Shown: one piece after another, positions 9,301 to 16,640 of the stretch
Numbering within the stretch: position 1 is the stretch's first letter
Layout of the letters: each line of letters begins with the position of its first letter
Assembly: GCA_028720105.1 (NCBI GenBank)
Contig: JAQYLI010000017.1
Coordinates: forward strand, 124,001 to 188,000
Source of the DNA: Oscillospiraceae bacterium
GTDB lineage: Bacteria; Bacillota; Clostridia; Oscillospirales; Ruminococcaceae
Length of the DNA: 64,000 nucleotides
Direction of reading: 5' to 3'
Notes under the pieces: generated by a model
Databases searched by the model: none
Told to the model about the DNA's origin: nothing
Seen by the model: only the letters and a program-made list of their open reading frames with translations
Translations under genes and position numbers: made by a program

Positions 9301-9580
9301 CCACCAGGACGGTATCGCTCAGGCGATAGTTGACGGTGCGGCGGATTACCTGGGCAGGTGCGGCTATTCCTGCTACGGCGACGGCTCCGCCGATTTCACA
9401 AACAGCGGAGCGGTATATACCGAGCCTGTTCCGGAAGCAGTTCCCGTTACCGAAGCAGTAGTTCCCGAGGGTACGGATATTCCCGCAGAGACCGAGCCGC
9501 AGCCAGTTACATCGGAGGATATCATAATAGTTCCTGCCGACCCGAATTTTGAGGATCCGTATGATCTGCTAAATCCATAA
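6395..9580 (+). CDS. Secreted N-acetylmuramoyl-L-alanine amidase with a GHL10-like barrel domain
   Basis: Large exported wall enzyme of 1061 residues. After a signal peptide (about 1-39) comes a glycosidase-like TIM-barrel region (about 75-400; VRGVYINPEKDF, PVDGIIIDGYY, VGISINDIWANY) resembling the GHL10/DUF187 group. Beta-rich linkers fill about 410-800. An Amidase_3 domain at about 805-988 carries the zinc ligands in VVIDPGHG, EQEANLA and AIHCNA, and the catalytic Glu in LIECGFVTN. A Pro/Glu/Val-rich tail ends the protein. The amidase would cut the MurNAc-L-Ala bond of peptidoglycan. The role of the barrel is unproven. RBS is ACAGGAGAACT; it is monocistronic between a promoter and a terminator. 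Confidence 0.88.
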   Translation: MKKKKLSERLAALACAALMSVPLWGDMSEALSFGIDVSAESEAVYEEIIPEVQRDEELESFTEPEYAPMFSFPDEVRGVYINPEKDFPLTDENGEPLSEEDIAAGIDKALDAAQDKSLNTVIISTSDENGVYYSLDVNKTAVRSPAELCVERAADRGMYVYVTFNINSALSGITEETAKARIDRLALTAHNFTVKYPVDGIIIDGYYSKRDGASFANYIENGSGIGYDNWLLDNGAYVFSLVSDAVHRTSNSVPVGISINDIWANYTTKEEGSETSVSFEALTDGYADTLGYIEKGYADFILVKAEGAFASETMPFEDVVSWWNEKAQAAGIPMMIDHINERVCSDYTGWSSPDELVKQVIKADEYDACIGSVFNSLSSLDKNTEESTSVLVKHFNDQIDREGLNNELEMTLPLSTKFKTEEPTVIFAGSFDPNFTIYFQGEPIELNEAGRFYFNMDLDVGVNTFTFKNKGKTVTYKITRTVNVLKSVEPAVSEMRVEEQSAITLSAVAYKGSDVRAEINGKSVELKPIDGQTDELDPNSNYTKYIGTYIAPQGIKGQDIDLGNVTFYGTYHTKTGDFNESRTGSRIIVNALAEILNDYSGNLLEIKNDNTMVYDAKTTSTDPTPDMARLPAGTLDYQVKTVSYSGTDYYLTNSGKRIRVSDVNVLDNKPLGSNPISVAGAAKDGTDTVIRLRTNSKVPFAMSFTGVNYNGGNNGNYYVSSFNATALVITFDYVTSISASSITFPDSAVFTEGVWDTYESGELTKTRLTLTLRQSGIFGGVTSSYDGEGNLTFRFNGCRSSLNGATVVIDPGHGYTGASQFDPGAVGHIKEQEANLAIAKLVTSKLEAAGANVIRLKTESETYVTAQRASIARQYNPDLFLAIHCNAAGESARGAEAYYFTPFSQPLADRISARIGSYLGKYVDNAEGMDRGEQYNYFFVTQQQDFPSVLIECGFVTNYTEAMALANPTHQDGIAQAIVDGAADYLGRCGYSCYGDGSADFTNSGAVYTEPVPEAVPVTEAVVPEGTDIPAETEPQPVTSEDIIIVPADPNFEDPYDLLNP

Positions 9581-9587
9581 AATCAAA

Positions 9588-9639
9588 GGCAGGAGGCAAG
9601 ATATATCTATCATACTTGCCTTCTGCCCTTTTAAATTTT
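9588..9639. terminator. Bidirectional terminator between the amidase and DUF378 genes
   Basis: GGCAGGAGGCAAG and CTTGCCTTCTGCC form a 13-base stem with one wobble, flanked by A-rich and T-rich tails. It sits between convergent genes and can serve both. Confidence 0.85.
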
Positions 9640-9649
9640 CCGCTTTCCT

Positions 9650-9862
9650 TTAATGACCTCTTGCCTCGGCACCTGCAGGCTCTCTGAACAGCAGGGTTAT
9701 GCACCACACCGCTGACAGCGCCACTAAGATATACACCACTCTGCTGAGAAGTGCGCCCGTTCCGCCGAACAGCCAGGCTACAAGGTCAAAGCTGAATATT
9801 CCCACAAGACCCCAGTTAAGTCCGCCGATTATGAGCAGAACAAGAGCTATCTTGTCAAACAT
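9650..9862 (-). CDS. DUF378 family small membrane protein
   Basis: A 70-residue protein with two membrane helices. The segment LLIIGGLNWGLVGIFSFDLV is the hallmark of DUF378 (YuzA-like) proteins. Length is typical. The start is ATG 9862 with AAGTAGG upstream. Function in the family is unknown. Upstream, an inverted repeat GAAACGCCG/CGGCGTTTC (9890-9898 and 9926-9934) would lie in or near the leader; no clear promoter was found. Confidence 0.85.
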   Translation of the reverse strand: MFDKIALVLLIIGGLNWGLVGIFSFDLVAWLFGGTGALLSRVVYILVALSAVWCITLLFREPAGAEARGH

Positions 9863-10088
9863 ATTAAGACCTACTTTCTATAGTATAATGAAACGCCGAT
9901 AAGCCTTAGTTTTCAAGTTCTCTACCGGCGTTTCTGCAAACCCGAGGAATATCCTCGCTGTTATTATCTGAAAATCAGTATTGTTTATTCGCCGAATTTT
10001 TTTCCAAATTGCTAAAGGATTACCAATGTTATGTCGATATATATTATATATTACAAAATTTCAAACAAATTGACGGAGGAGCAGCATT

Positions 10089-11177
10089 TTGAAAACTAAA
10101 GAGACAAATCAGCTATTTTCAAAAATATTTGTGGACGGAACCGCAGTAACAAACAGAATAAAATACACCATTCTCCAATGGGCTGCGGCAACCGTTCACT
10201 TTATACTTATTTTCATCTTTGCTTCGGTAGGCGTTTACAGTATGGTGGTGTTCAATATTGCCAGCACCATCTGCTATTTGCTCTGCGGCATACTTGTAAA
10301 AAAGGAACGGTATATCCTGTTTTATTACATAGCCTTTATCGAAATATGCCTTCACTCCTACACCGCCACAATTCTTGTTGGCTGGGCACCGGGATTTCCT
10401 CTGTACATAATCGGTATAATGCCCGTCATTTTCTATATGCACTTCACCCTTGACGAAAGCGCAGGGCTGCACGAATCGCTGCTTATCGGGCTGTGCTGCC
10501 TGATGACCTTCGTTGTCTGCAAGCTGATCTCCTATAGGATAGAGCCGATATATGTCATTTCCGAAAAAGCCGCAACATATATTTACATTTTCAACACCTT
10601 CTGCACCTTTGGGCTGCTGCTGTTTTTCTCTCTGTTTTTCCTGCGTGAGATTCAGTTTTCAAAATCAGCTCTTGAGGAGCAGAACGCAAGGCTGGACAAA
10701 ATAGCAGGCATTGACGCGCTTACAGGTCTTTACAACCGCAGAAGTATGGACAAGCTTCTGAACAACGCATTAAACTCCGGCAAGACATTTTCTGTTATTA
10801 TGTGCGATATTGACGATTTCAAAAAAATAAACGACAGCTACGGCCACAACAGCGGTGACGAGGTTCTGAGGCGGATTTCAAGCACTGTACTTTCCCTTCT
10901 CCGTGAAAATGATTTTGTTTGCCGCTGGGGCGGCGAGGAAATACTTATCCTTGCGTCAAATACTCCTCTGAGCGGGGCTTCTCTGGTGGCGGAGCGCATA
11001 CGGACCAATATCGAGGATATGGAGATAATCTTCGACGACAATCATATCAAATGCACCATCACCGCAGGCGCTGCCGAAAGCACCGAAGCAGGCAGCATTG
11101 AGGAGATAATCGGTCTTGCGGACGAGCGGCTTTACTGCGGCAAGAAGTCAGGAAAAAACCAAGTGGTTTGCGAATAA
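10089..11177 (+). CDS. Membrane-bound diguanylate cyclase (GGDEF)
   Basis: Makes the second messenger c-di-GMP from two GTP. It has 362 residues. Residues about 20-190 hold five or six membrane segments (an unassigned sensor), then a short coiled region and a GGDEF domain (about 205-362). The active-site motif reads RWGGEEI, so the usual final Phe is Ile. The Gly-Gly-Glu-Glu core is intact. REND five residues upstream matches the RxxD inhibitory site. The start codon is TTG at 10089, chosen because GGAGGA lies eight bases upstream. It lies beside the type IV pilus locus, whose activity c-di-GMP often governs in other bacteria. A link here is inferred. Confidence 0.9.
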   Translation: MKTKETNQLFSKIFVDGTAVTNRIKYTILQWAAATVHFILIFIFASVGVYSMVVFNIASTICYLLCGILVKKERYILFYYIAFIEICLHSYTATILVGWAPGFPLYIIGIMPVIFYMHFTLDESAGLHESLLIGLCCLMTFVVCKLISYRIEPIYVISEKAATYIYIFNTFCTFGLLLFFSLFFLREIQFSKSALEEQNARLDKIAGIDALTGLYNRRSMDKLLNNALNSGKTFSVIMCDIDDFKKINDSYGHNSGDEVLRRISSTVLSLLRENDFVCRWGGEEILILASNTPLSGASLVAERIRTNIEDMEIIFDDNHIKCTITAGAAESTEAGSIEEIIGLADERLYCGKKSGKNQVVCE

Positions 11178-11206
11178 ATTTTGTTAGAAAAGAACTTCAC
11201 CTCTTC

Positions 11207-11243
11207 AAAAAAATCAGCCCGGAAAGATTTGCTTCCCGGGCTG
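11207..11243 (-). terminator. Terminator, strongest for leftward transcription
   Basis: CAGCCCGG (11215-11222) and CCGGGCTG (11236-11243) form an 8-base stem. On the minus strand it is followed by ATTTTTTTG, which fits termination of the glycosyltransferase gene. The plus-strand tail is poor, although it also lies just after the cyclase gene. Confidence 0.75.
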
Positions 11244-11245
11244 TT

Positions 11246-11406
11246 ATACTAATAACCATTTGTTCTATGGATAAAGACGGTGGATAGAATACGACCAATC
11301 TAGGAAAACGACCGCAGGCGGGCTTGCGCCCGGCAAGGGAGTTTGACGACGAGTGGTCGTATTATAGCCGCCGTATTTTATCTATAGGTTAAATGGTTAT
11401 TAGTAT
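11246..11406. repeat. 160-base imperfect palindrome between convergent genes
   Basis: Left arm 11246-11300 and right arm 11351-11406 are inverted copies of each other. The ends match exactly over 16 bases (ATACTAATAACCATTT). Inner parts diverge but keep GAATACGACC against GGTCGTATTA. A G+C-rich core of about 50 bases lies between, with its own GGGC/GCCC hairpin. It resembles a MITE or REP-type unit. No coding region or transposase is present. Confidence 0.7.
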
Positions 11407-11408
11407 TA

Positions 11409-13517
11409 TTATTCAGATACCGAAACGGACTTTTTCTCAGATTTTTGTTCAGCCTTCTCGGCCTCTTCCTTTTCCGCTTTCTCAATTTTTTCTTTCAGCT
11501 CTTCTTGTTTTTCTTTAAGCTCCTGCTCTTCTTCTTTAAGCAGGTTTTCTTTTTCTTTCAGCTTTTCTTCCTGTTTTTTAAGCGCATCTTCTTCAGACTT
11601 AAATTCTTTTTCTTTAAGCTCTTTTTGCATTTCCTTATATTCCATAACAAAATCATTTATGGGAACGTCGGTATAATCCTCCTCGGGAACTATATTGAAC
11701 GTATGGATCATTCTGCCGAATACATATTCGGAGCAATTAAACTGCATCTTGTAGCCCGGGAAAATATCCTTTTCAAATATGTCGATAACGTCCTGCTCGG
11801 TAACGATCTTTTCTTTAAACTTATCATCTTCATAAACATATTTAACGGTGCCGTTTTCCACATTGCCGTCCTCGTCCTTTTCACCCTCAAGGAAAGCCGA
11901 ATAAGCGTCCAGAACGCTTGTATCCAGGAGCAGATATGTATCATTATCGGGAGTAATGTTGCCTATTTCCTCTATACTCTGCTTATACGTTGCAACAGAT
12001 GTGGGGAAAAACGAATTACAGCCCATCAGCTTATAGGGATAAGATGTTAATACCCATTCGCTTTCCATGACCATAATGTATCTGCTGTTTTCATTCACAG
12101 TAGAAGCAATACCTCTGCCGTACTGACAGCTTTCAAATAAATATTTTATAGGACACATTGAAGAACTGAACGCCAGCAAAGTGCAGCAAAGCCAGGCGAT
12201 AATGTTATATTTATGGGCATTATACAGCGGCTTTATCGCTTTGCATATATGCTTGCAGATAAGCACCGCCGCCACGCCCGCCCAGGGCATTACAAAGAAA
12301 ATGTATCTGTCGGACAGATCCGCCATTGAATTCAGATTTACATTATATGAAACAACGCCAAGGACAAAGAATACCGATATCACTATGAACAAAAGCATAA
12401 AATCGAAATTCCTGCCAAAGCTGATAATTCCGTCCTTTACCTTGCCTGCAAATTTTTTGAACCAAACCTCATTTCTGAAAAGAAAGCACAGGGGAACTGC
12501 CAGAGCAATAATGCTGACCAGCGCCACAACAATATATGAATACCAGCTTGTGGCATATGCGGAAATTCTGTAGCCCGAATAAGCCTCCTGAATAAGACCG
12601 AAAGTATATCTGATACCGTGAAGAAGAGGCATATTATTATTAAGTCTTGTTTCCTCGCTGCCAAATTGGAACAGGTGAGAAATCGCGGCAGGGAATGCGG
12701 CAAATGAAAGAAGAACGGAGCCAAGCATTGAAAAGGCGTATATAAACATATTCTTCCACTGCCGTTTAAAAAGATAAAAGAAGCAGAAGCAGGCAACTAT
12801 AATAAACGACAACACAAGGAAATAGTGATGGCTCAGAGCACCGGCAATAATTATAAGACCGATCTTAATAAGATTTCCTGTAAAACTGCCTTCGGATAAA
12901 TACAGCCTTGTATGATAAAACATCAGCATTATCGAAAGCATAGTTATAAGAGGATATGCGCGGAGATATATATTCAGATTTACAAAACCGTTGCAAAATC
13001 CCCAGAAAATGCAGGTAATAACCCCCAGAAAATCAGACTTGCAAAGTCTTAAGGCAGTCCGGTACAGATATACCTGTCCCACAGCCATTGCAATTATATT
13101 TATCAGATATGCGAAATATTTTGAAAAGACGTTTGGAAAGAAGGAGCATATCAGATGCAGTATGGCAGGATAAAGGGGAGGGTGCATATCCGGGACCTCG
13201 TTATACCATACCGAATCAAATCTGAACTGTTCGCCGGGCTGAACGGTTATATACTCCTCAAAATCCGTGCCGTCGCGCCAGACGCCCATTGCGGGAGAGC
13301 CGTCCACATTTGAATACATATACGGCTCGAAAAAGGAGTTGGCAAAGCCGTAGCTCCACATTTCGTCGGAATGAAAGCCCTCTTTTCTAAAGGCAAAATA
13401 ATATGTAACATTCAGTATCTGCAGGATTATTATTACTGCCAGCAAAATATATACCTGCTTTTGAGAAAGAACACACTCTGATAGCTTTTTCTTCACTTTG
13501 GGACTCATATTTTCCAT
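11409..13517 (-). CDS. GT39-type membrane glycosyltransferase with C-terminal coiled coil
   Basis: A 702-residue polytopic membrane enzyme of the dolichyl/polyprenyl-phosphate-mannose transferase-like superfamily (PMT_2/ArnT-like). After the first helix the external loop has FHSDEMWSYGF, holding the Asp-Glu typical of the active site, and later PDMHPPLYPAILHL, also a family motif. About ten further helices follow to around residue 450, then a soluble domain. The last 60-70 residues are a Lys/Glu-rich coiled coil (KEEEQELKEKQEELKEKIEK). The RBS is AAGGAAATG. It follows the major prepilin gene across a terminator, so it may glycosylate pilins. This is inferred from position only. Confidence 0.8.
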   Translation of the reverse strand: MENMSPKVKKKLSECVLSQKQVYILLAVIIILQILNVTYYFAFRKEGFHSDEMWSYGFANSFFEPYMYSNVDGSPAMGVWRDGTDFEEYITVQPGEQFRFDSVWYNEVPDMHPPLYPAILHLICSFFPNVFSKYFAYLINIIAMAVGQVYLYRTALRLCKSDFLGVITCIFWGFCNGFVNLNIYLRAYPLITMLSIMLMFYHTRLYLSEGSFTGNLIKIGLIIIAGALSHHYFLVLSFIIVACFCFFYLFKRQWKNMFIYAFSMLGSVLLSFAAFPAAISHLFQFGSEETRLNNNMPLLHGIRYTFGLIQEAYSGYRISAYATSWYSYIVVALVSIIALAVPLCFLFRNEVWFKKFAGKVKDGIISFGRNFDFMLLFIVISVFFVLGVVSYNVNLNSMADLSDRYIFFVMPWAGVAAVLICKHICKAIKPLYNAHKYNIIAWLCCTLLAFSSSMCPIKYLFESCQYGRGIASTVNENSRYIMVMESEWVLTSYPYKLMGCNSFFPTSVATYKQSIEEIGNITPDNDTYLLLDTSVLDAYSAFLEGEKDEDGNVENGTVKYVYEDDKFKEKIVTEQDVIDIFEKDIFPGYKMQFNCSEYVFGRMIHTFNIVPEEDYTDVPINDFVMEYKEMQKELKEKEFKSEEDALKKQEEKLKEKENLLKEEEQELKEKQEELKEKIEKAEKEEAEKAEQKSEKKSVSVSE

Positions 13518-13541
13518 ATTTCACATTTCCTTATATTCTTC

Positions 13542-13576
13542 AAAAAAAGCCCCGGCAACATAGCCGCCGGGGCTTT
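13542..13576 (-). terminator. Terminator of the major prepilin gene
   Basis: AAAGCCCCGGC and GCCGGGGCTTT form an 11-base stem. Leftward it runs into TTTTTTTGAAG. It sits between prepilin and glycosyltransferase genes on the same strand, so partial read-through would give much pilin and little transferase. Confidence 0.9.
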
Positions 13577-13613
13577 AATTTGTTTTACTTGATAATTTAA
13601 ATTATATCAATTA

Positions 13614-14129
13614 TCAGGTCTTAGGCTCAGCTGTAGCAAGAACGATTCCGCCGGACTCGTTAGTCTTAGCAGTAGCCTCCTTGGGGTAACCGCCGATGTA
13701 GTTATCGGTCTTAGACTTGCCCCAAGCGGTCTTCTCGGGAGTACCAGCAGCAGTAAGAACAGAAGTAGCAAAGCCTGCAGAAGCGGACTTGGAACCCATA
13801 AGGATCTGAAGAGCCTGGCCGAGGCAAACGCTTGCAGATGTTTCGGGAGCCTTAACAGCAGAAGGAAGGTTAGCAACACCGGAAGTATTGAGGTTGAGTT
13901 CCTTTACAGAGTTACCTGTGCTCATAGGGAAGCCGGCAACTTCGCACTTGGTAGCGTATGTAGCTGTGTTGGTGTAAACAAGCTTAGCGTTGGAGTTAGC
14001 TGTGGAAAGCTTGGAGTCGCCAACATAACCGATCATAGAGGGAACGAGGATAGCTGCGAGAACACCGATGATAGCGATAACAACGATGAGCTCGATAAGG
14101 GTAAAGCCCTTCATTTTTGAATTTCTCAT
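13614..14129 (-). CDS. pilA: Type IV major prepilin, first copy
   Basis: A 171-residue class III signal protein. The leader MRNSKMKG is cut before Phe in FTLIELIVVIAIIGVLAAIL, with the usual Glu at +5 and a 20-residue hydrophobic helix. The C-terminal globular head is short and Ala/Thr/Ser-rich, with two cysteines (near residues 58 and 97) that could form a disulfide. Prepilins are trimmed and N-methylated by PilD and polymerised into fibres. The start has GGAGGAA upstream. It lies 75 bases downstream of the second prepilin gene and is followed by a strong terminator, so it may be the most abundant product. Confidence 0.93.
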   Translation of the reverse strand: MRNSKMKGFTLIELIVVIAIIGVLAAILVPSMIGYVGDSKLSTANSNAKLVYTNTATYATKCEVAGFPMSTGNSVKELNLNTSGVANLPSAVKAPETSASVCLGQALQILMGSKSASAGFATSVLTAAGTPEKTAWGKSKTDNYIGGYPKEATAKTNESGGIVLATAEPKT

Positions 14130-14204
14130 AGGAAATTCCTCCTTTTTTAATAATAAAATTTTGATTTATAAGCTACAGAGTCTATGTCGCTCTGAAGTTA
14201 TACA

Positions 14205-14927
14205 TTATAAATATGGAACAGGAATAGGATACTGACCCGTATACATATGATCGACTTCATCGGTATCAGCGTGCATAAAATCGGATTCTTGAGCTTCTTC
14301 GGGAGCACCGCCCACATTAAACTCAGACTTGTAAATTCTGCCTGCACAAGCATCATCAGGCTGTTCGCTGTCTGTGCCGATAAGCTTGACAGCATCTTCA
14401 CATTGTGCAGTAGTCTTGTAGTAGTCATTGAAAACTGCATACGCTACTGTAAAGGTCTTAGGGTAGAATGCGACCATCCAGGAACCTTTGAAGTCCGAGC
14501 CAAGTCTTGACTCAATGCCATCTGCAATACGATAATAATCCTTACTTCCGGTAGTGCTGTCATTCTTAGTAAGAAAATCAGAATTGATATCAGAAGAAGC
14601 TACCACCGTAGTTTTGTTTGTATCATCATATTGGCTGCTGTCATAGCCCGGCTCTGTAGTTACCACTATCCAGCAAAGTGTTGGAATAGAAGAAGAATCT
14701 GAAACGATATCATTTGTTGTAGTACCCTTTATCTGTTCATATACCAGATAATCCTGAGCCGCCATATAGATCTGCTGAGCCTGACTGTTTGCCGAACGAA
14801 TGTGATTCGTTCTTATGTAATCGGAAATACTCGGAACGAGAATTGCCATCATAACTGCAAGTATCGCGATAACAATTATCAGCTCAAGCAGGGTGAAGCC
14901 TTTCAGCTTCGGCTTTGATTTGTTCAT
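14205..14927 (-). CDS. Type IV prepilin, second copy (longer head)
   Basis: A 240-residue prepilin: leader MNKSKPKLKG, then FTLLELIIVIAILAVMMAIL with Glu at +5. The hydrophilic head of about 200 residues is longer than in the neighbouring copy and differs after the first 50 residues. It could be an alternative major pilin or an abundant minor pilin. RBS is CGGAGGG. It is the first gene behind a perfect-consensus promoter (15039-15067), with a leader of about 105 bases in which I found no known c-di-GMP riboswitch motif. Confidence 0.92.
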   Translation of the reverse strand: MNKSKPKLKGFTLLELIIVIAILAVMMAILVPSISDYIRTNHIRSANSQAQQIYMAAQDYLVYEQIKGTTTNDIVSDSSSIPTLCWIVVTTEPGYDSSQYDDTNKTTVVASSDINSDFLTKNDSTTGSKDYYRIADGIESRLGSDFKGSWMVAFYPKTFTVAYAVFNDYYKTTAQCEDAVKLIGTDSEQPDDACAGRIYKSEFNVGGAPEEAQESDFMHADTDEVDHMYTGQYPIPVPYL

Positions 14928-15038
14928 TGGACACCCTCCGTTCGTAAGGCAGATACCAATGTATCAGTTTCGGGCTTTAAGCTTTTCGCTTTCTGAGGAG
15001 TTCCTTTCGGTTTTCCTCTCTCCCTTGACTGTAATTAC

Positions 15039-15067
15039 ATTATAAACTATCTGCGAGTAAATGTCAA
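15039..15067 (-). promoter_or_regulatory. Perfect-consensus sigma-A promoter of the prepilin genes
   Basis: TTGACA (15067-15062) and TATAAT (15044-15039) with exactly 17 bases between, on the minus strand. Start near 15032. The two prepilin genes follow. Confidence 0.9.
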
Positions 15068-15454
15068 TAGTTTTCTGATATTTTTCCCTCTAATTTTGTG
15101 AATTTGTGGATTACTTCACGAAATCGTTTCAAAATCATAACTTTTAAAGCAGGTTGCACAAAACTCTTGTTTTATAGCTTGAAAAATCACTAATTATTGC
15201 AATTTTTTTGCCGTCCGTATCACACCACGAAATGCAATTTCCACACTAAATTAAATTTTGCAGTCCTGTTTATACATTTATTCCTCACAAAGCCTGCAAT
15301 AATTTTATCCGAAAACTATAAAAATCTTTGATTATTGCAATAAATTGCTATTTAAGGAACTTTAAGGTGAAAATATACTGCAATTTTTACACTTTCGGAG
15401 CAGCAGTGAAGAAAGCTGCTCCAAAAGCTGTAAAAAAACTGATTATTATACTTT
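15068..15454. other. A+T-rich gene-free stretch between pilT and the prepilin promoter
   Basis: No credible gene. It contains ATTATTGCAAT twice (15193-15203, 15331-15341) and the inverted core TGCAATAAT once (15295-15303). A hairpin GGAGCAGC/GCTGCTCC (15397-15404 and 15415-15422) lies just after the pilT stop and may terminate or protect the pilB-pilT transcript, though its T tail is poor. Confidence 0.5.
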
Positions 15455-16570
15455 TTATCGAACGGACATATCGCCCTTCATATAACGCTCGAACTCGTTG
15501 ATATCTAGGCTCTTCTCTCTTGCGTGCATTTCGGTGATAACTCTTTCCTTAACCATACGGGCAAGCTCGTAGTCGAGACATACCATTCCGTCCTTCTTAC
15601 CTGTCTGGATAGCAGTCTGGATAAGGTGAACCTTATTGTCACGTATCATAGCCTTGATGGAGTCGGTGGCGTTGAGAATTTCGAGAGCTGCAACACGTCC
15701 TGTGCCGTCAGCCTTGGGGATAAGGGTCTGAGCGATGATACCTACGAGAACGGTAGCCAGCTGAGTACGGATCTGGTTCTGCTGGTGAGCGGGGAATGCG
15801 TCGATGATACGGTTGATGGTATCCGAAGCAGATGTGGTATGAAGTGTACTCATAACAAGGTGTCCTGTTTCTGCGGCGGTTACGGCAGCCGTAATGGTCT
15901 CGTAGTCACGCATCTCTCCTACGAGGATAACGTCGGGGTCTTCACGGAGAGCCGCACGGAGGGAGAGGGCGAAGGATTCAACGTCGTCGCCGACCTCACG
16001 CTGATTTATCATACATCTCTTATGCTCGTGAATATACTCGATAGGGTCCTCAACGGTGATAACGTGGGCGCTGCGGTTGCAGTTAACGTAATCTATCATC
16101 GCAGCAAGTGTTGTAGATTTACCGGAACCTGTAGGACCTGTTACAAGTATAAGTCCTCTGGGACGCATTGCGAAGTCGCCCAGGATAGGGGGAAGGTCAA
16201 GGTCCTCAAGGGTGGGGATATCATTTCTCAGAAGACGGATAGCAACAGCAACGTCGCCTCTTTGGTGATAAACATTGACTCTGTGACGGTAGCCACGCTT
16301 GGTAACATATGAGAAGTCGGTATCGATTCTGTTTTTGATATTCTCAATGTTTCTGCCGCCTGTCATCTGCTCAACTATCTTCATAATAGCGCCGTCAGTC
16401 ATCTCGGGATATGAGCTGAGCTTGCGCAAGGTGCCGTGAAGTCGCACGATAGGCGAGATCTTGGTAGTGAAGTGAACGTCGGAGCAGCCGAGAACACGGG
16501 CCTCGTCGAGAATTTTGTCAATATTTATGACAACTCTTTCCGCAGGCTTTTTTTCGATATCAATATCCAT
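15455..16570 (-). CDS. pilT: Type IV pilus retraction ATPase PilT
   Basis: Hexameric cytoplasmic ATPase that drives pilus depolymerisation; 371 residues, as usual. Visible are Walker A GPTGSGKST, the Asp box HVITVEDPIEYIH, Walker B DPDVILVGEMRD and the His box TGHLVMSTLHTTSA. The AIRLLRNDIPTLEDLDLP linker is typical of PilT rather than PilB. I start at ATG 16570 (MDIDIEKK), with GGAGGATAAA upstream; an upstream in-frame extension of ten codons lacks a site. It follows pilB by 70 bases on the same strand, so co-transcription is likely. Presence of PilT implies retractile pili. Confidence 0.95.
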   Translation of the reverse strand: MDIDIEKKPAERVVINIDKILDEARVLGCSDVHFTTKISPIVRLHGTLRKLSSYPEMTDGAIMKIVEQMTGGRNIENIKNRIDTDFSYVTKRGYRHRVNVYHQRGDVAVAIRLLRNDIPTLEDLDLPPILGDFAMRPRGLILVTGPTGSGKSTTLAAMIDYVNCNRSAHVITVEDPIEYIHEHKRCMINQREVGDDVESFALSLRAALREDPDVILVGEMRDYETITAAVTAAETGHLVMSTLHTTSASDTINRIIDAFPAHQQNQIRTQLATVLVGIIAQTLIPKADGTGRVAALEILNATDSIKAMIRDNKVHLIQTAIQTGKKDGMVCLDYELARMVKERVITEMHAREKSLDINEFERYMKGDMSVR

Positions 16571-16640
16571 TTTATCCTCCAATCTGCCGCTTGGCGGCAA
16601 ACAAAATTAACTGTTGATGATTATGCCGAAATCAGTAAAA

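Noticed and set aside
14928-15032. c-di-GMP riboswitch in the prepilin leader
   Set aside because: Neither the class I core with its GAAA-capped stem nor a class II pattern could be found.
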